Shown here one piece after another: positions 23,301 through 34,789 of a DNA stretch of 64,000 nucleotides. The position numbers and the translations under genes were made by a program. The notes under the pieces were generated by a model, which was not told where the DNA came from, ran no database searches, and saw nothing but the letters and a program-made list of their open reading frames with translations. Where the stretch lies: NCBI GenBank assembly GCA_025175895.1, contig CM046003.1, forward strand, positions 94,811,172 through 94,875,171. Reading direction: 5' to 3'. The stretch is from Wurfbainia villosa. Its lineage: Eukaryota; Streptophyta; Magnoliopsida; Zingiberales; Zingiberaceae. Every line of letters begins with the position of its first letter. The first letter of the stretch is position 1.

Positions 23301-24410
23301 CAGCAATATTTGCTTATCGGTCTCCAACTCTTAAACCCTTGTATGGAGTCATTTATAAACTCCTGTCTCAATCAAACGTCTTCCGGCAAGATCTGGTAAA
23401 AGATCCCGACATCCTTATCCAACTATAAGTCAATAACTCTAGGTGGCTTAAATCATCCATTCATCTTCTTGAGCTATTAGGTGGTCGTAACCTTTGCAAG
23501 TCTCACGACTCTGTACAGTACACTATTACTAATCGAGCACCCTTTCTTGAAGCTCAAGAATTCCTTACAATGTGTCACCAAAAGTAACACGGGGAAATAC
23601 TCTCCTTCAACATCACTAAACCATGATCAAGTGATATATTATTTTCCGAAGATTATTTTCTGCATTTATCACCAAATACCGGCTTGATCCCGATAATGGT
23701 ATGCAAACAACTCTTCTTTCTCGATATAACATGAGTTAAGTACTCAAAAGTACTCTCAAAGTTATACAACTCAGTACGAACAACTCAGGGATAAAATCCC
23801 TATGAAACATCGTAACCTAGCCTTCCACTATCTGCATCACAATAGACAATTTGTCTTGTCCATTACCCAACAGGTAATGATCTGACTAGCACCGTTAGTG
23901 AAAATCTCTAAGGTTGAAATCTCTGATTTCAACCAGAAATGTGACGACTTGACCCATGTTTTTCCGACTCGGTATCAGTCGGCTCTCAGAGGTAAATCAC
24001 CTCCTCGACACAGGTTCAAGACTCACAGACTCAACAAGTCATTCCCGTGGTCAACTCATACCACGGTTACGAATAATAACCAACACACTACAGGTTATTT
24101 CCTGGTATAAGCATCTAAATGCACAACCAACATAACCGAGAGTATAAATCCTAAAGGTGACTCCGATTGGTCGCCTCGGTGGACGACCCCTACTACAAGT
24201 CTGCACAAGTGTCATAACTATATTGTATAACCCTACTGATCAAGTTTAGATAAATATCTAGTAAACCAGAAGTTATCAGGAATTCTTACCTCGTGCTGCT
24301 TGGAGCTCAGGCCGCTATCCATCTCATCTCAGAAAAACAAAACCGAATAAATCGACTCCCGAGAATCCAAGACTTGACTCAAAAACAACATTGTATGACA
24401 TCGCAGAACC
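20400..24410 (-). pseudogene. Decayed gypsy interior; integrase remnant at about 20690-21060
   Basis: On the minus strand between about 21060 and 20690 the reading, with stops, gives AHHSRWAICLGGTQMSREL, LYWWNGIKRVIADFAARCLVC, then KWEHITIDCVTGLPRTREGHD. This is the zinc-binding domain plus start of the Ty3/gypsy integrase core. The HPG histidine of the zinc site is lost (CLG), and TAG/TAA codons interrupt it. Integrase lies nearest the 3' LTR, as expected for gypsy gene order. Only about 300 bases remain between it and the purine tract, so its C-terminus appears deleted. Gag, protease and reverse transcriptase could not be recognised in the remaining 3.3 kb. Confidence 0.7.
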
Positions 24411-24426
24411 TTGGGCTCTGATACCA
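24411..24426 (-). other. Primer-binding site of element B
   Basis: The minus strand reads TGGTATCAGAGCCCAA, complementary to the 3' end of initiator tRNA-Met. It starts 7 bases after the LTR end at 24434 and fixes the element's orientation. Confidence 0.9.
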
Positions 24427-24433
24427 CTAAAGT

Positions 24434-27400
24434 TGTCACACCCTGAGAGCATGCCGAACCGAAAATCAAACGGACAACATCTCCCCTGTATGTAGCAACA
24501 TTTCGGGTTAATAAAAGGCCCGTAGGCCCACAATAACAACAATATATATGTATGAAAACAAAAACTACACAAGACAGCGGAAAAAAACCACAACAATACA
24601 ACAATCCCACACATGCATACCGGTATGACTAACACACCACAACAACACGAAATCTCGACAAGATCTAAATATACAACATATACATCACGAAAACTCCAAA
24701 ATACAATGCACAACGGACAGCAGACCCAAAACAAAACACGGTAGCCTCGTGAGATGAGATGACGTCAGCCGGCGATGCTCCAAGCTGTCATGAAGTCTTC
24801 TACCTGTTACCTGGGAGACAGAAAACCCAGGGTCTGCGGGGGTGATGAGTAAAACTCAGCAGGTAATAGAAAACATGTATATATGTAATATCACATGTAT
24901 TTCGACAACATAATCTAGATGTACAACAGGTATATCAGCATAGTATATAAATACAAGCATATATCGTCTAACTGAAATGAATAACATAAAATACAGACAT
25001 ACCTGAAGTCTGCTACGCTACTCTGATCCAACCTGAATATATATCCAACATATATATAACAGGAAGAGTAATACCAACACATAATCTACTCATGCTACAT
25101 GCCAAGGTATCTATGGTCTATCCAACCCATACCAATATCCGACACAACTGTATAACATATGCAAGAAACATGTATGAATATGATGTACAATCAAATGCAG
25201 CAAACATAATACAATCAAATGCAACATCACAATAAGCATATATATATAAACTGTATCTATATATGTATACTAATCACAATCATCCATATATATATATACA
25301 TGCATATATGTATATATATGGCAATATGCAAAAATGCCATCAGTCAGCAATGCAACATGCACGGTCATGTCGGCTCACCCTAAAGCTACCACGACCCCAG
25401 TGTGGCCTCGGTGGCTCGAGCATGACAACTATCCCAACTCAACACCAACCACTACTCTCGAGTGGCCGAGTGGGCAGTATGATCGAGTAGCATATAAGCG
25501 TAAAGAGCAAGCTACACGATGGGGGTCCCTGCTGTTGACCACTCCGACAGTCACTACCTATGAGTGGTCGAGTGCCACACACGCAGGACTACGATACGCA
25601 AATCCAACTACCACCGTCTATAGTGGTAGAGTGCGGCACCACAATGCTCTGCCCTCACACGGGTGACTCCTCCTATGAGTAACTGTGGAGGCAGGATGAC
25701 TGGCGACCCTCTCAACCACAAGGGAGACCTCGTCGCCAGCGTGCATGTAAATGCATGAATGCAATGTCTCACATACAGACATCCACCATAGACTCTCTAT
25801 TCTACAGAGAATCATACTAACCAGATCACGCACTCTCTATCCTACAGAGAGTCGTACTCAACTGATCATAATACTCTCTATCCTGTAGAGAGGCATACCA
25901 ATCTACTCGACGCACTCTCTATCCTGTAGAGAGTCGTACTCAACTGATGGACACACTCTCTATCCTGTAGAGAGTCGTACTCATCTGATTATAACAAGCT
26001 AGGACCACCGGTCCGTAGCGATACCCTAAGTATCATTCCTCTGACCATTTACACAATATATGTTCGGTGGTAACATACCACCTAAGGGTACTAGGACTAA
26101 CCCTAGGTTAAAGACATTATCTACCTATGAATGACATTTTTGCCCAATGTACAATCAGGTTGTCATCCGGACTTTACTATTTGCACTTAACTTAAACAAA
26201 TTCTAAGTTACTTACATCACCTATATGTATAACTCCTAATCATAATAAAATAAACATGATATCAGCAATGGAGTTAATAGCCACGGTAAAAGATCAAGCA
26301 TACAAAAATAAGAGCAGGGTCAAGGTAATATGAACACCTAACATGCTCATATCTATAACTAAATCTGAATGCAATACATCTACCCGGACCAGGTAGGAAA
26401 TTACCCACCTGCTTTGTAGACACCAATCGTCTTCACGTCCGTGAGTGTCTCGAACCAAAATCCTCACATAGAATCCACAAGTAATTCTTCACACCCTTCC
26501 TCCCTTGGATCTGTCGATCGGAGCATTCAAATTGCCATGAACTACAACTGTGTCGTGCTTCCTGATCACAATGGCAATTCCGAGTCCTCGCTATAGAGCT
26601 TGTTCATAGCTGGTGTTGTTGTTCATGACCAATGCAGCTCCCTGTTGGCGGAATTCGGTGACCCCTATTGGTCAAAGGGGGAGAAATGTGAGAGTTTAAG
26701 TTAATTATGCTAGAGGGGAAATAGCATGTGTTAAGGGGGAGTTGCATGTATTAGGGGGGAATGTTTTGATACTCATGTTATGTTTACATGCTTTCCTTTC
26801 CTTAGTGTTTTGTAAATGTTTTCCTTAACTTAAACATGTTGCCACACATCAAAAAGGGGAAGATTGTTAGGGCAATCAACCCAAGTAATGTGTGTCAAGG
26901 AAGAAGCCGGCGAGGATCGCAATCGGTGACATGGGGGGTGATCTGCTCGATCGGGAAAAAAAAACATAGGAAATCAACGACTCCATCACCAAAACCGGAC
27001 TCGCAGTGGCAGCGACGACTTGGGGCACCGGCGATCGAAGAGGAGCTCGTGAAAAGGACCAAGTCAGGCGGCTGTCACTAGTGCTAGCAGCGTCCAACCG
27101 CGAGATCGGGAGAAATAGGGCAACCAATGAGGATAAATGGCCGATCGGAAGAAGAAATACAGAGACATCGCAGTGGTCGGCGCTGTCTATCCGGCGACGG
27201 AGATGAGGGAAACACACAGTGGACGTGGGCTATGGCGATGGGGCAGCAGTAGATCTCTCGCGGTGGCGGCGAGTGGAGCGGCGACGTCACTCGCTGTTGT
27301 TGGATCGGAGGAAAAAGGAAGCCGGCGGCGGTGAGGTGGATGATGGCAGAGATTGGCCGGAAGGTGGAAGAGAGCATGGCGGAAGGGCACTGCGGCGAGG

Positions 27401-27732
27401 ATGAGAAAGAGGGAAAAGGAGTGTCGGGGAAGGAGAGGAGAAGCGGCGGAGAAACGCCTGCGCGGAGTAAAACCGTGTGTGGATTTTTGGTTTGGCGTTA
27501 CGAAGGGGAAAACGGATCGGGTAGACCTGTTTAACGGGTTGGACTTAAAATGCTGTTTGGGTTCTTACCCTATAGAACCAACCTTAGCTTTAATCAACCC
27601 CTATCAATTGAACCCATAACTTCCGTTTAAATCCAGAAAAACTTCTAAAAATTTCTGAAAAATTCTATAAGGTATTTTATCAATTACCGAGGAATATATA
27701 TTATTATTAATTTTTTTTCCCGGTATTTTATA
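24434..27732 (-). repeat. Element B 5' LTR
   Basis: Uninterrupted copy of the roughly 3.3-kb LTR; on the plus strand it starts TGTCACACCCTGAGAGC and ends GGTATTTTATA next to the GATGG duplication. The terminal CA is changed to TA. It contains the palindrome array (25792-25985) and the foreign patch (26643-26895). Confidence 0.88.
26643..26895. other. Foreign patch inside the gypsy LTR
   Basis: This segment replaces the LTR sequence found at 19313-19567. Its first 28 or so bases are the reverse complement of SINE-like tail sequence at about 18367-18394. The next 225 bases (26671-26895) are identical to 54182-54406, a copia purine tract plus LTR start containing TTGTTAGGGCAATCAACCC. Confidence 0.85.
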
Positions 27733-27737
27733 GATGG

Positions 27738-28647
27738 AAAGCCAACAAGTATTGATTGGAATAATGTTAAACTTTTTGCATCTCTATTGCAAGTTTTTTA
27801 TGAGTTGACATTAAAAGTTTCTGGATCTTTATATGTCACTTCTAACACTTTTTCACATGAAATCAGTTCTATTCATTCTATACTAAAGGAGTGGCAAGAA
27901 AGTGATGATCGTGATGTATATTCAATGGGATTAAGAATGAAAATTAAATTTGACAAGTATTGGAGAGATCCATTGAAGATGAACAAGTTGCTTTATATTG
28001 CAGTGATACTTGATCCAAGGCATAAATTAGATTTTGTGAAATTTATATTGATTGAATTATATGGAGATGAAGCAGGTGCAATAACATGAAAGAATGTTAA
28101 GGAGACTTTATTTGCTTTGTATAAAAATTAAAAGGAGAAAATGGAATCTCAGAGTAGCACTTCAAAAATTTCAGTTATTTCAGAATCAGGTGATAACGAT
28201 ATTGTGCCTAAAAATATATGTTAAATAGATTTGAAAAGACAATCAATATTTGCAAAGTACAAGAAACAAAAGGCACAAATATTTAGTGATGGCAACATGT
28301 TAGAATTAGACAAGTATCTGAATGAAATAGTGGAAGAATATTATGAGACTTTTGATATTTTGGGATGGTGGAAGTAAAATTTTCATAGATTTCCTATACT
28401 TGCTCAAATTGCTCGTGATGTATTAGTTATTCCAATATCAACAGTTACTTCAGAATTCTCTTTCAGTACTGGTGGTCAGGTACTTGATTGTTTTAGGAGT
28501 TCATTGACTCATATAGTGGTAGAAAGTCTGATTTGTACCCAATATTGGCTTCGATCAAGTTTGGAGTCCATTAATGTCGAAGAAATGTTAAAAGATGTAG
28601 AAAACTTGAAAGCGGTACGTTTTGTTAAAAGAAAATTTTATAGTTAG
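27738..28647 (+). pseudogene. hAT1 transposase, C-terminal part with dimerisation domain
   Basis: After the gypsy element the hAT frame resumes with DGKPTSIDWNNVKLFASLL and FYELTLKVSGSLYVTSN. Then come MKIKFDKYW and ILDPRHKLDFVKF (family hallmark around the last catalytic region), an in-frame TGA near 28087, and the dimerisation domain: ELDKYLNE, FDILGWWK followed by a stop, FPILAQIARDVLVIPISTV, and SEFSFSTGG with CFRSSL. A stop at 28645-28647 or a splice donor at GTACGT ends it. Several stops make it non-functional. Confidence 0.88.
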
Positions 28648-29933
28648 TTATTTGTTTACAATTAAAAATGTATAGAGTATTAATTTGTTTGACTTGCATC
28701 ATGTTATACTTTTTTATCAGAGTTCTCAAAAGTAATAATGGATTTGTCTTCTTCGACAACACCATTTGAGGTGTAATTAATCGCTTTTTGGTATGTTTCA
28801 ATTATTTTAATTTAGTTACAAGTGTATTTACTTTTTAATTATCTTGTTCAAATAGTAATAACAATTTTGTACTTCTTGATCATTATTATTAGGATAAACA
28901 CAAGTGGTGAAGCAGACAAGTCTGAACTCTGAAGTCAAGTCACAATTTATAAGGAGTCAAGGAGTGAAGGAAGAACCAAGGACTCAACTCTCAAGTCTCA
29001 ATTGACAATTTTCAAAATCTAAGGATATGTTGTATTCATTTTGACATTTGACATGTTCTATAAACTCATAACTTAAGTGTAAAAAAGTTAAAATTATATG
29101 CTTGAATCTTGATTGCTATGTTGCAACTTGATTGCTTGAATGTTTTAATTTTAACGAGATATTTTTTATACATTTTGATGTGTTGACATTTATTAAATTG
29201 TGTCGTAAAATTGTGCTCTTATTGAGAATTGGTGTAATATTGAATGTTTTAACTTTTAACAGTGAAATTTAAGAATGTATAGGAAAAATAAATTTTATAA
29301 TTATAGGGGAGGTATTTTTATTTTTATTTTAAATTATAATAAATCGTGTAAATTAAAGGTTCCACACAATAGGTATAACATCTTCTAATCATATATATTC
29401 ATTAAATGCATGAAATGACATCAAATTTGAGTTTAATAATAGAATTTTACAACATACAATCGATCGCTTCGTGAATCACCAACTGCTTATCGTGAAATTC
29501 ATTCGACAACGCATGCATAGCTTAACTGATGACACTATGTTGATCGGTGATTCAACTCATCGATTGATTTGGTTTGAGCCATCAGTCGACTAAGAAATAT
29601 TCTGTGCTCCTATCCACTGGATCTAATCGACTGCTATTATATAGCAGTCGACTAAAAAACATTCTGTCTTTCGGTTCACTAGATTCAATCGACTGCTATA
29701 TAACAACAGTCGACTGATAGGGATCATCAGTCGATTGATTTGAGCCATCGGTTGATTGGTCGTAAAAATCGATTTTTTCATTTTTTAATCGAAAAAATTG
29801 ATTTTTTTTGCCAAATCGGTTCGGTTTGGTGAAAAATTTCGATCAGTTCAGTTTAGTTAAAAATTTTTTGGTTTATTTGGTTTCGATCTTAATCGATTTG
29901 GTCGGTTCAATTTTAACTGATTGCACACCCTTA
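28648..29933 (+). other. hAT1 3' region, including a copia-like GTCGAC motif cluster
   Basis: AT-rich sequence with possible 3' untranslated exons (around 28725-28780 and 28890-29090). At about 29530-29760 it holds several CAGTCGACTG-like words of the type found in the copia LTRs of this window. The end has ATCGGTTCGGTTTGG-type stretches, common at hAT termini, and then the terminal repeat TTGCACACCCTTA. Confidence 0.6.
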
Positions 29934-29941
29934 GGTGAGAC

Positions 29942-30897
29942 TGAGTTCTTAGTCGGGGCAAGGTAAGCGTCGATCCGACGGAGAGTCCGTGTTGGATTCA
30001 AAAGTCGAGATCGGGCAATATTACTACTGCCAAGTGATATTTTATTATACATTGTGCTAACTCTATATTGCAGGGCTCTAGGCGACAGTACAGAGTCCAG
30101 GCCCTCAGACCCAGTTGATTGGACCAAGTCCAGGCAACTAGGATGACAAGTTGGCAAGCGAGTTGTTGTTCGACTAGAGATCTTATGATCGAGATGGTAG
30201 GCGTTCTAGTCGACTAGACCGGGTCCAAGCGACTGAGATATGAAAATTTCAGAATTGCGGAGGAGCGGAGGCAACTGACTTTGAATCGACTGGATCATGT
30301 CTAGGTGACTGGAAATGCCAGAATACCATATCGACGGACTAATGTGGAGTCGACTGGAGGGTGATCCAGGCCACTAGAATGAACTTATAAAAGAAATGGA
30401 GGGTCGGCTCCGAATTCAAGTTTTTCCACTACTTATCTAAGTGTTGCTACTTCATTTGTTGTCGCAAGATCCTCGTCACGTCACAACTCTACAGCTCCAA
30501 CACTAAGAACTCCAAGTTCAACCTTCGAGTGTCGGTATACTTATTTTTGTGCACTTCTCTTTCGCTTATTGTACTTAAATTGTAGAAGGAAGGTAGCTTG
30601 TTACCTTACCCTCATCTTTTGTAAAAGCGAACCCCTCCGAAGTCAAGAGTTCTTAATTCGGAGGGCTTTTTAGTGAATTGGCTGATGAGGTGACTCTTGG
30701 AGAGTCGCGAACCTTGAAGTAGCAATCTGACTAGGATTGTGAACCAAGTAAAAAGCCTTGAGTATTTTGTTCTTAATTTCTTTTAATTCCACTGCATATT
30801 ACTCTTGATTTTGAAAAAGAATAAGAAGAGTTTTAAAAGTAAAAAAAATATTTAAACATCGAGATTCACCCCCTCTTTCGGTAGACTCGATCCTACA
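29942..30897 (+). repeat. Element D 5' LTR, right part
   Basis: Resumes after the hAT target duplication and aligns with 44130-45074 (for example AAGCGTCGATCCGA, ATTACTACTGCCAAGTGA, and GATTGTGAACCAAGTAAAAA). Ends TCCTACA before a degenerate primer-binding site. Confidence 0.8.
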
Positions 30898-30899
30898 AT

Positions 30900-30911
30900 T
30901 GATATTGGAGT
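30900..30911 (+). other. Degenerate primer-binding site of element D
   Basis: TGATATTGGAGT sits where the copia initiator-tRNA site TGGTATCAGAGC is expected. The downstream context GGTGCAACCA matches that beside the better-preserved site at 34625. Confidence 0.6.
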
Positions 30912-31035
30912 GGGGGCGCTCTGATTTTGGTGCAACCACCAGAGATCGAAAAATTTTCTTTACATTTGTCATTCATGCTATAGTTTAAATTTTTTGCATT
31001 AATTTATATTTTTTGCAATTTTTTAATAGATTAAA

Positions 31036-31987
31036 ATGTCACATCTAGAGGGTTATAACACCGTTCACTCTCCTCTCTTTAACAGAGAGGACTTTGCTAT
31101 TGGAAGAGACAAATAGAGTGCTTTTTAAAAATCAATCTAGATGCTTGGTTTCCCATTAGGAAAGGTTTGTAGCCCCGATAGACGACTTAGGAGAGTTGTT
31201 AAGATCCGAAGAAATTGACCTTAGAAAATAGTAGAAAAGCTCAAGTCAATTACAAATCCCTTAATTCCTTGCAATGCAATCTTACCAAAGAAAAACTTAA
31301 TAGCATCGGACCATTTGAAAATGCTAAAGAATTATGGGACAAATTGATAGATTTGCATGAAGGGTCTAGTGATACAAAAATAGCAAAAAGGGGCATGCTA
31401 TTAAATAAACTTTTTAACTGCAAAATGATCGATGGTGAAAATGTTAGTTAATTGCATACTAGAATAAAAGATATATTAAATGGTTTGCATTTCATTGAGC
31501 ATCAAGTAGAAAACTGCAATATAATCTGGTATACACTTAAAGCATTTCTCATGAATGCTTTATGGACATCAATAGTCAATGCCTATAAAGTATCTAGGGA
31601 TCTCTCTTTGATTAGAATAGATGAACTCTTTTGCGAACTTGAATTGCATGAACAAACTAACTCGGGTCAAGTCGAGAATGGTATAACATTGATTGCAGAT
31701 TCAAATAAGATTAAAGAAGGAAAGAAAATGAAGCCAAAAAATGAGTCTGAAGATGAATCGGAGTCGGATGTAAATGGAGAAGAAGAAATGGTTAACTTGG
31801 TCCAGAAGATGTTCAACCGGAGGAAGAAGTTCACGAAAAGGGAGGCAAAGAGAATGGTTGATAACAAGCGTAGTAGGCCAAGATCGGAGGTTACATTCTA
31901 CGAGTGCAATGGGAAAAGTCACTACAAGTCCGAGTGCATAAATCTAAAAAAAGGAAGAGAAGCCGAAAAAGGAAAAGAAGTAGAAAG
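31036..31987 (+). pseudogene. Element D copia Gag, truncated and broken
   Basis: The first ATG gives MSHLEGYNTVHSPLFN, then frame breaks and stops. Two longer in-frame pieces follow (31215-31451 and 31452-31987), separated by a single TAA where glutamine is expected (NVS-stop-LHTRIKDIL). Features of copia Gag: ELWDKLIDLHEGSSDTK, LHTRIKDILNGLH, and VSRDLSLIRIDELFCELE. The zinc knuckle is YECNGKSHYKSEC, in which the first cysteine of CX2CX4HX4C has become phenylalanine. The inverted LTR begins at 31988 and cuts the gene off. Gag normally packages the element RNA in cytoplasmic particles; this copy cannot. Confidence 0.8.
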
Positions 31988-33366
31988 TGTAGGATCCTTT
32001 GGAATGGCTAGGGGGGGGGGAGGTGAATATGTCTTCTTCGATTTCTACAATTTTGTTAGCGGAAGTAATACAAAGAACACAATAAATAATACTAAAATCA
32101 GAGAAGACAATGCTAACAAAGATGATGTAACGTGGTTCGGAGATGATGCTCATACTCCATGATAATCCGTAAGGTGGATCACTCCTAGTAAGCTTTCACT
32201 AAAACCTCCTTTTGATGAGAACACCAAGGTAGAGAGGCCTTCTTATAATGCACACTCTTTTTCTTACAAGATGATTGAGTTAAGCTAGCGAAGAAGAGGT
32301 TAGAAACACTTGAAAGCTTAGAGGAAGGCTTGGTGAGCTTGAAAAGAAAGATTTGAATGAGAGCACTAGCCTTCTTTAAGCTCCCCCAAGTCCCTATTCA
32401 TGGAATTTGGCTGTCTTTATCCATTGAGCTCGACTCTAGTTGACTACTGTATATCGTCAGTCGAATGTTGCCATTGTTGACCGAATACAATGGCTTCTAA
32501 CGAAGCCTAATCGTGATCATCACCACTCAAAGGACACTTGATCAGTCGATTGCTCATACTAGAAGTCGATTGTTCAGGCTCAGTCGACTGGTCAGTCAAC
32601 TACCAAATATTCTGTGCTTTGATTAATTCTAGTCAACTGCCAAACCCTAATAGTCGACTGATGTGGACCAGTCGACTGGTGCAAGCCACCAATCGATTGC
32701 CAAGACATAGTTGACAGTCAGACCATCAATCAACTGATCGATCAGTCGACTGGTTATAACCCCAGTTGACTGCTCTGAGTCAGCCTGAGTTCTTGAGTGC
32801 TAAACACTCGAGACCAGTCGACTAATACAAGATACCAGTCGATTGGTATACCTCAAGTATGACTAACTCATACTTGAAAACATACCCAAAGTCTAAACTA
32901 AACCTTCTAGATTCTTCATCAGCCTTGTGCCTCCAGGATCCCTCCGAGTCCATGAATCTTTCATCCTTGCACTTGCCTTCAAAAGCTTCCTTTGGTTTCG
33001 TCATGCTTTGGGTTACTTCTTGCCAAGGTTCACTTGGACTTTACGTTGCCAAGACTACATGTTTGAACTTATGCTACCAAGACTCACCTTTAGACTGCCT
33101 TGCCAAGATCCACTTGGGCTTACGTCGCCAAGACTATAAGCTTGGACGTATGCCACCAAGTCCACATTCTTGGACTTCTCTTGCCAAGACTTCACCCTTG
33201 GACTTTCCTTGCTAAGTCTTCACACTTGAACTTCCTTTGGCAAGATTCACACTTGGACTTTCCTGTCACTTAAACATTCCATTGTTATATTACAATTATT
33301 GCCTAACTTCAAATGATTATCCAAACATCAAAATACATTAATACTTGGGGCATTGTTGCACTAACA
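31988..33366 (-). repeat. Inverted copia LTR (H)
   Basis: On the plus strand it begins TGTAGGATCC and ends GCACTAACA, so it is a minus-oriented LTR of about 1.38 kb. It matches the reverse complement of the LTR end at 40838-41135 (GGTGTTCT-ATCAAAAGGAG and AGTGAAAGCTT words). It contains a GTCGACTG motif cluster at about 32440-32850. The purine-rich tract of its element lies at 33367-33380 (minus), so it is a 3' LTR. Confidence 0.72.
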
Positions 33367-33554
33367 ATCCCTTCCTTTTTGATGTTTGTCAATCATTTAA
33401 GTTAAGTCTTAAAATATACAATAAAAGCACAATATGAATCTAACTTAAATTTTTCCTTCTCCCCCTTTGACACACATCAAAAAGAGAAGGACAAATATCA
33501 AATGAAGACATTTTTGAATAAGATTGTTTATGTCTTGAACTAAGGTATAGAATG
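33367..33554 (-). other. Interior remnant of the inverted copia element H
   Basis: Contains CTCCCCCTTTGACACACATC, the reverse complement of the purine-rich run found before other copia LTRs here (compare 54182 onward). No coding sequence. The plus-oriented LTR E starts right after it. Confidence 0.55.
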
Positions 33555-34622
33555 TGTTGGTGTAGGGGCACCAGATAATCAAACTTAAGTTTTGATAATG
33601 GAAAAGATTCAAAGTTAAGCTATTTTGTTATCTCATATGCTATGTTGAGTGTGCATGTAATGTATTGGACTTTACTAAGGTCAAAGACGCCAGGAGAATC
33701 TCGGGATGAGAAACCTCGGTGGTCAGGTAACGCTAGGAGGATCTCAGGAAGGAGGAGCCTCGGTAGTCAAGTGACCGAAAGCTAAGTGACGGGTAAGCAA
33801 GGTAATAACCTTGTGTGGAGAGGATAGGTCGCATCCTCAGTACAGGGGCAACCGTAGGCGATGATCTGACTAAGATTCTGGAGGAAGGACGAAGTCAAGA
33901 TTAGACAGTCTAGGACTGTCACATTGCATATCATTATGCTTTTCTTGTGCTAACCTTTTGTTGTAGGTGTCAAGTTGGATTCTCAAGTGTAGCAGTCGAC
34001 TAGAAGTTTCAGTAGTCGACTGGGGTAGTCAACTGCCAATAGGATCAGTCGACTGATGTGTGCGAGAAGAACCAAGTGCCACCTCAAGGATAAGATTTGT
34101 AGATAAACTTTTATCTAGATATGGATCCAAATTTAGATCTGAACGTGCTAGGATTTGGAAAACTATAAAAGAAGGGGTGAGGCACCCTCCATTCATTAAC
34201 AAAAAGATTCCTAAAGTGCTCCATCGCTTCAAGACTCTCTTTCACACGTGATGACATCGTAATGCTGACTGAGCTCCCTTCATTTTCTTTTAAGTCAGTA
34301 CATTTTATTTCCTTGCTTTTAATTGTTAAGAGGAGAGGTAGGATTGTTACCTCTTCCTCTACATATCTTATAATCGATTTTGTCTCTTACCTCCAACAAG
34401 GAAGAGACACCATTAGTGATTGCCCCTTGAAAGGTATCAAGGATCGCATGAGCCTTGGACTAACAACTGGTAGGCTGTGAACTAAGTAAATCCTTTTGTG
34501 TCTTGTGTCATGTGTCTTTTATTTTCCTCTGTAAGATTTGGTTTTAACAACGAAACGAAAAGAAAAGATTTTGGGATGCTATTTGGCCCCCTCCCCCCTC
34601 TAGCGTCTTTCTTGATCCTACA
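33555..34622 (+). repeat. Copia LTR (E)
   Basis: Starts TGTTGGTGTAGGGGC, ends TTGATCCTACA, about 1.07 kb, followed by a clear primer-binding site. Carries a few CAGTCGACTG words near 33990-34060. The tandem-duplicated unit begins inside it at 34264. A matching 3' LTR was not found. Confidence 0.7.
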
Positions 34623-34624
34623 TT

Positions 34625-34636
34625 TGGTATCAGAGC
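34625..34636 (+). other. Primer-binding site of copia E
   Basis: TGGTATCAGAGC, complementary to initiator tRNA-Met, three bases after the LTR end. Repeated at 55132-55143 in the second unit. Confidence 0.88.
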
Positions 34637-34789
34637 GAGGGCACTCAAAATAGGTGCAACCATCTTTTTGAGCAATTTTATTTTCTTTCTTTCGTGTTTT
34701 GTTTAGTTTTTTTTTTCTCTCTTCTCCCGCACTACTAATCCAAGATCAAGTCTTGGAAGTTTTCTTGTTGTTCGTGTTTTTTTAGGTAT

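Larger units (their letters stand above)
13141..27737 (-). mobile_element. Ty3/gypsy LTR retrotransposon (element B), minus-strand orientation
   Basis: The element runs 13146-27732 with target duplication GATGG (13141-13145 and 27733-27737). The two LTRs of about 3.3 kb are 13146-20399 (split by a later insertion) and 24434-27732. On the minus strand each begins TGTAAAATACC (the 24434-27732 copy has TATAAAATACC) and ends GGGGCGTGACA or a close variant. A primer-binding site matching the 3' end of initiator tRNA-Met is at 24411-24426 (minus). A purine-rich tract lies beside the opposite LTR at about 20400-20412. The interior (4,034 bp) is badly decayed; only integrase is recognisable. Confidence 0.9.
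4690..29941 (+). mobile_element. hAT DNA transposon (hAT1), split by a CACTA and a gypsy element
   Basis: The element spans 4698-29933 and is bounded by an 8-bp target duplication GGTGAGAC (4690-4697 and 29934-29941), the length expected for hAT. Its ends are imperfect terminal inverted repeats: TAGGGTCGCAAAA on the left and, read inward from the right, TAAGGGTGTGCAA. Removing the nested CACTA (6.3 kb) and gypsy (14.6 kb) elements leaves a hAT element of about 4.3 kb with one transposase gene. The gene is stop-ridden, so the copy is dead. Confidence 0.85.
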
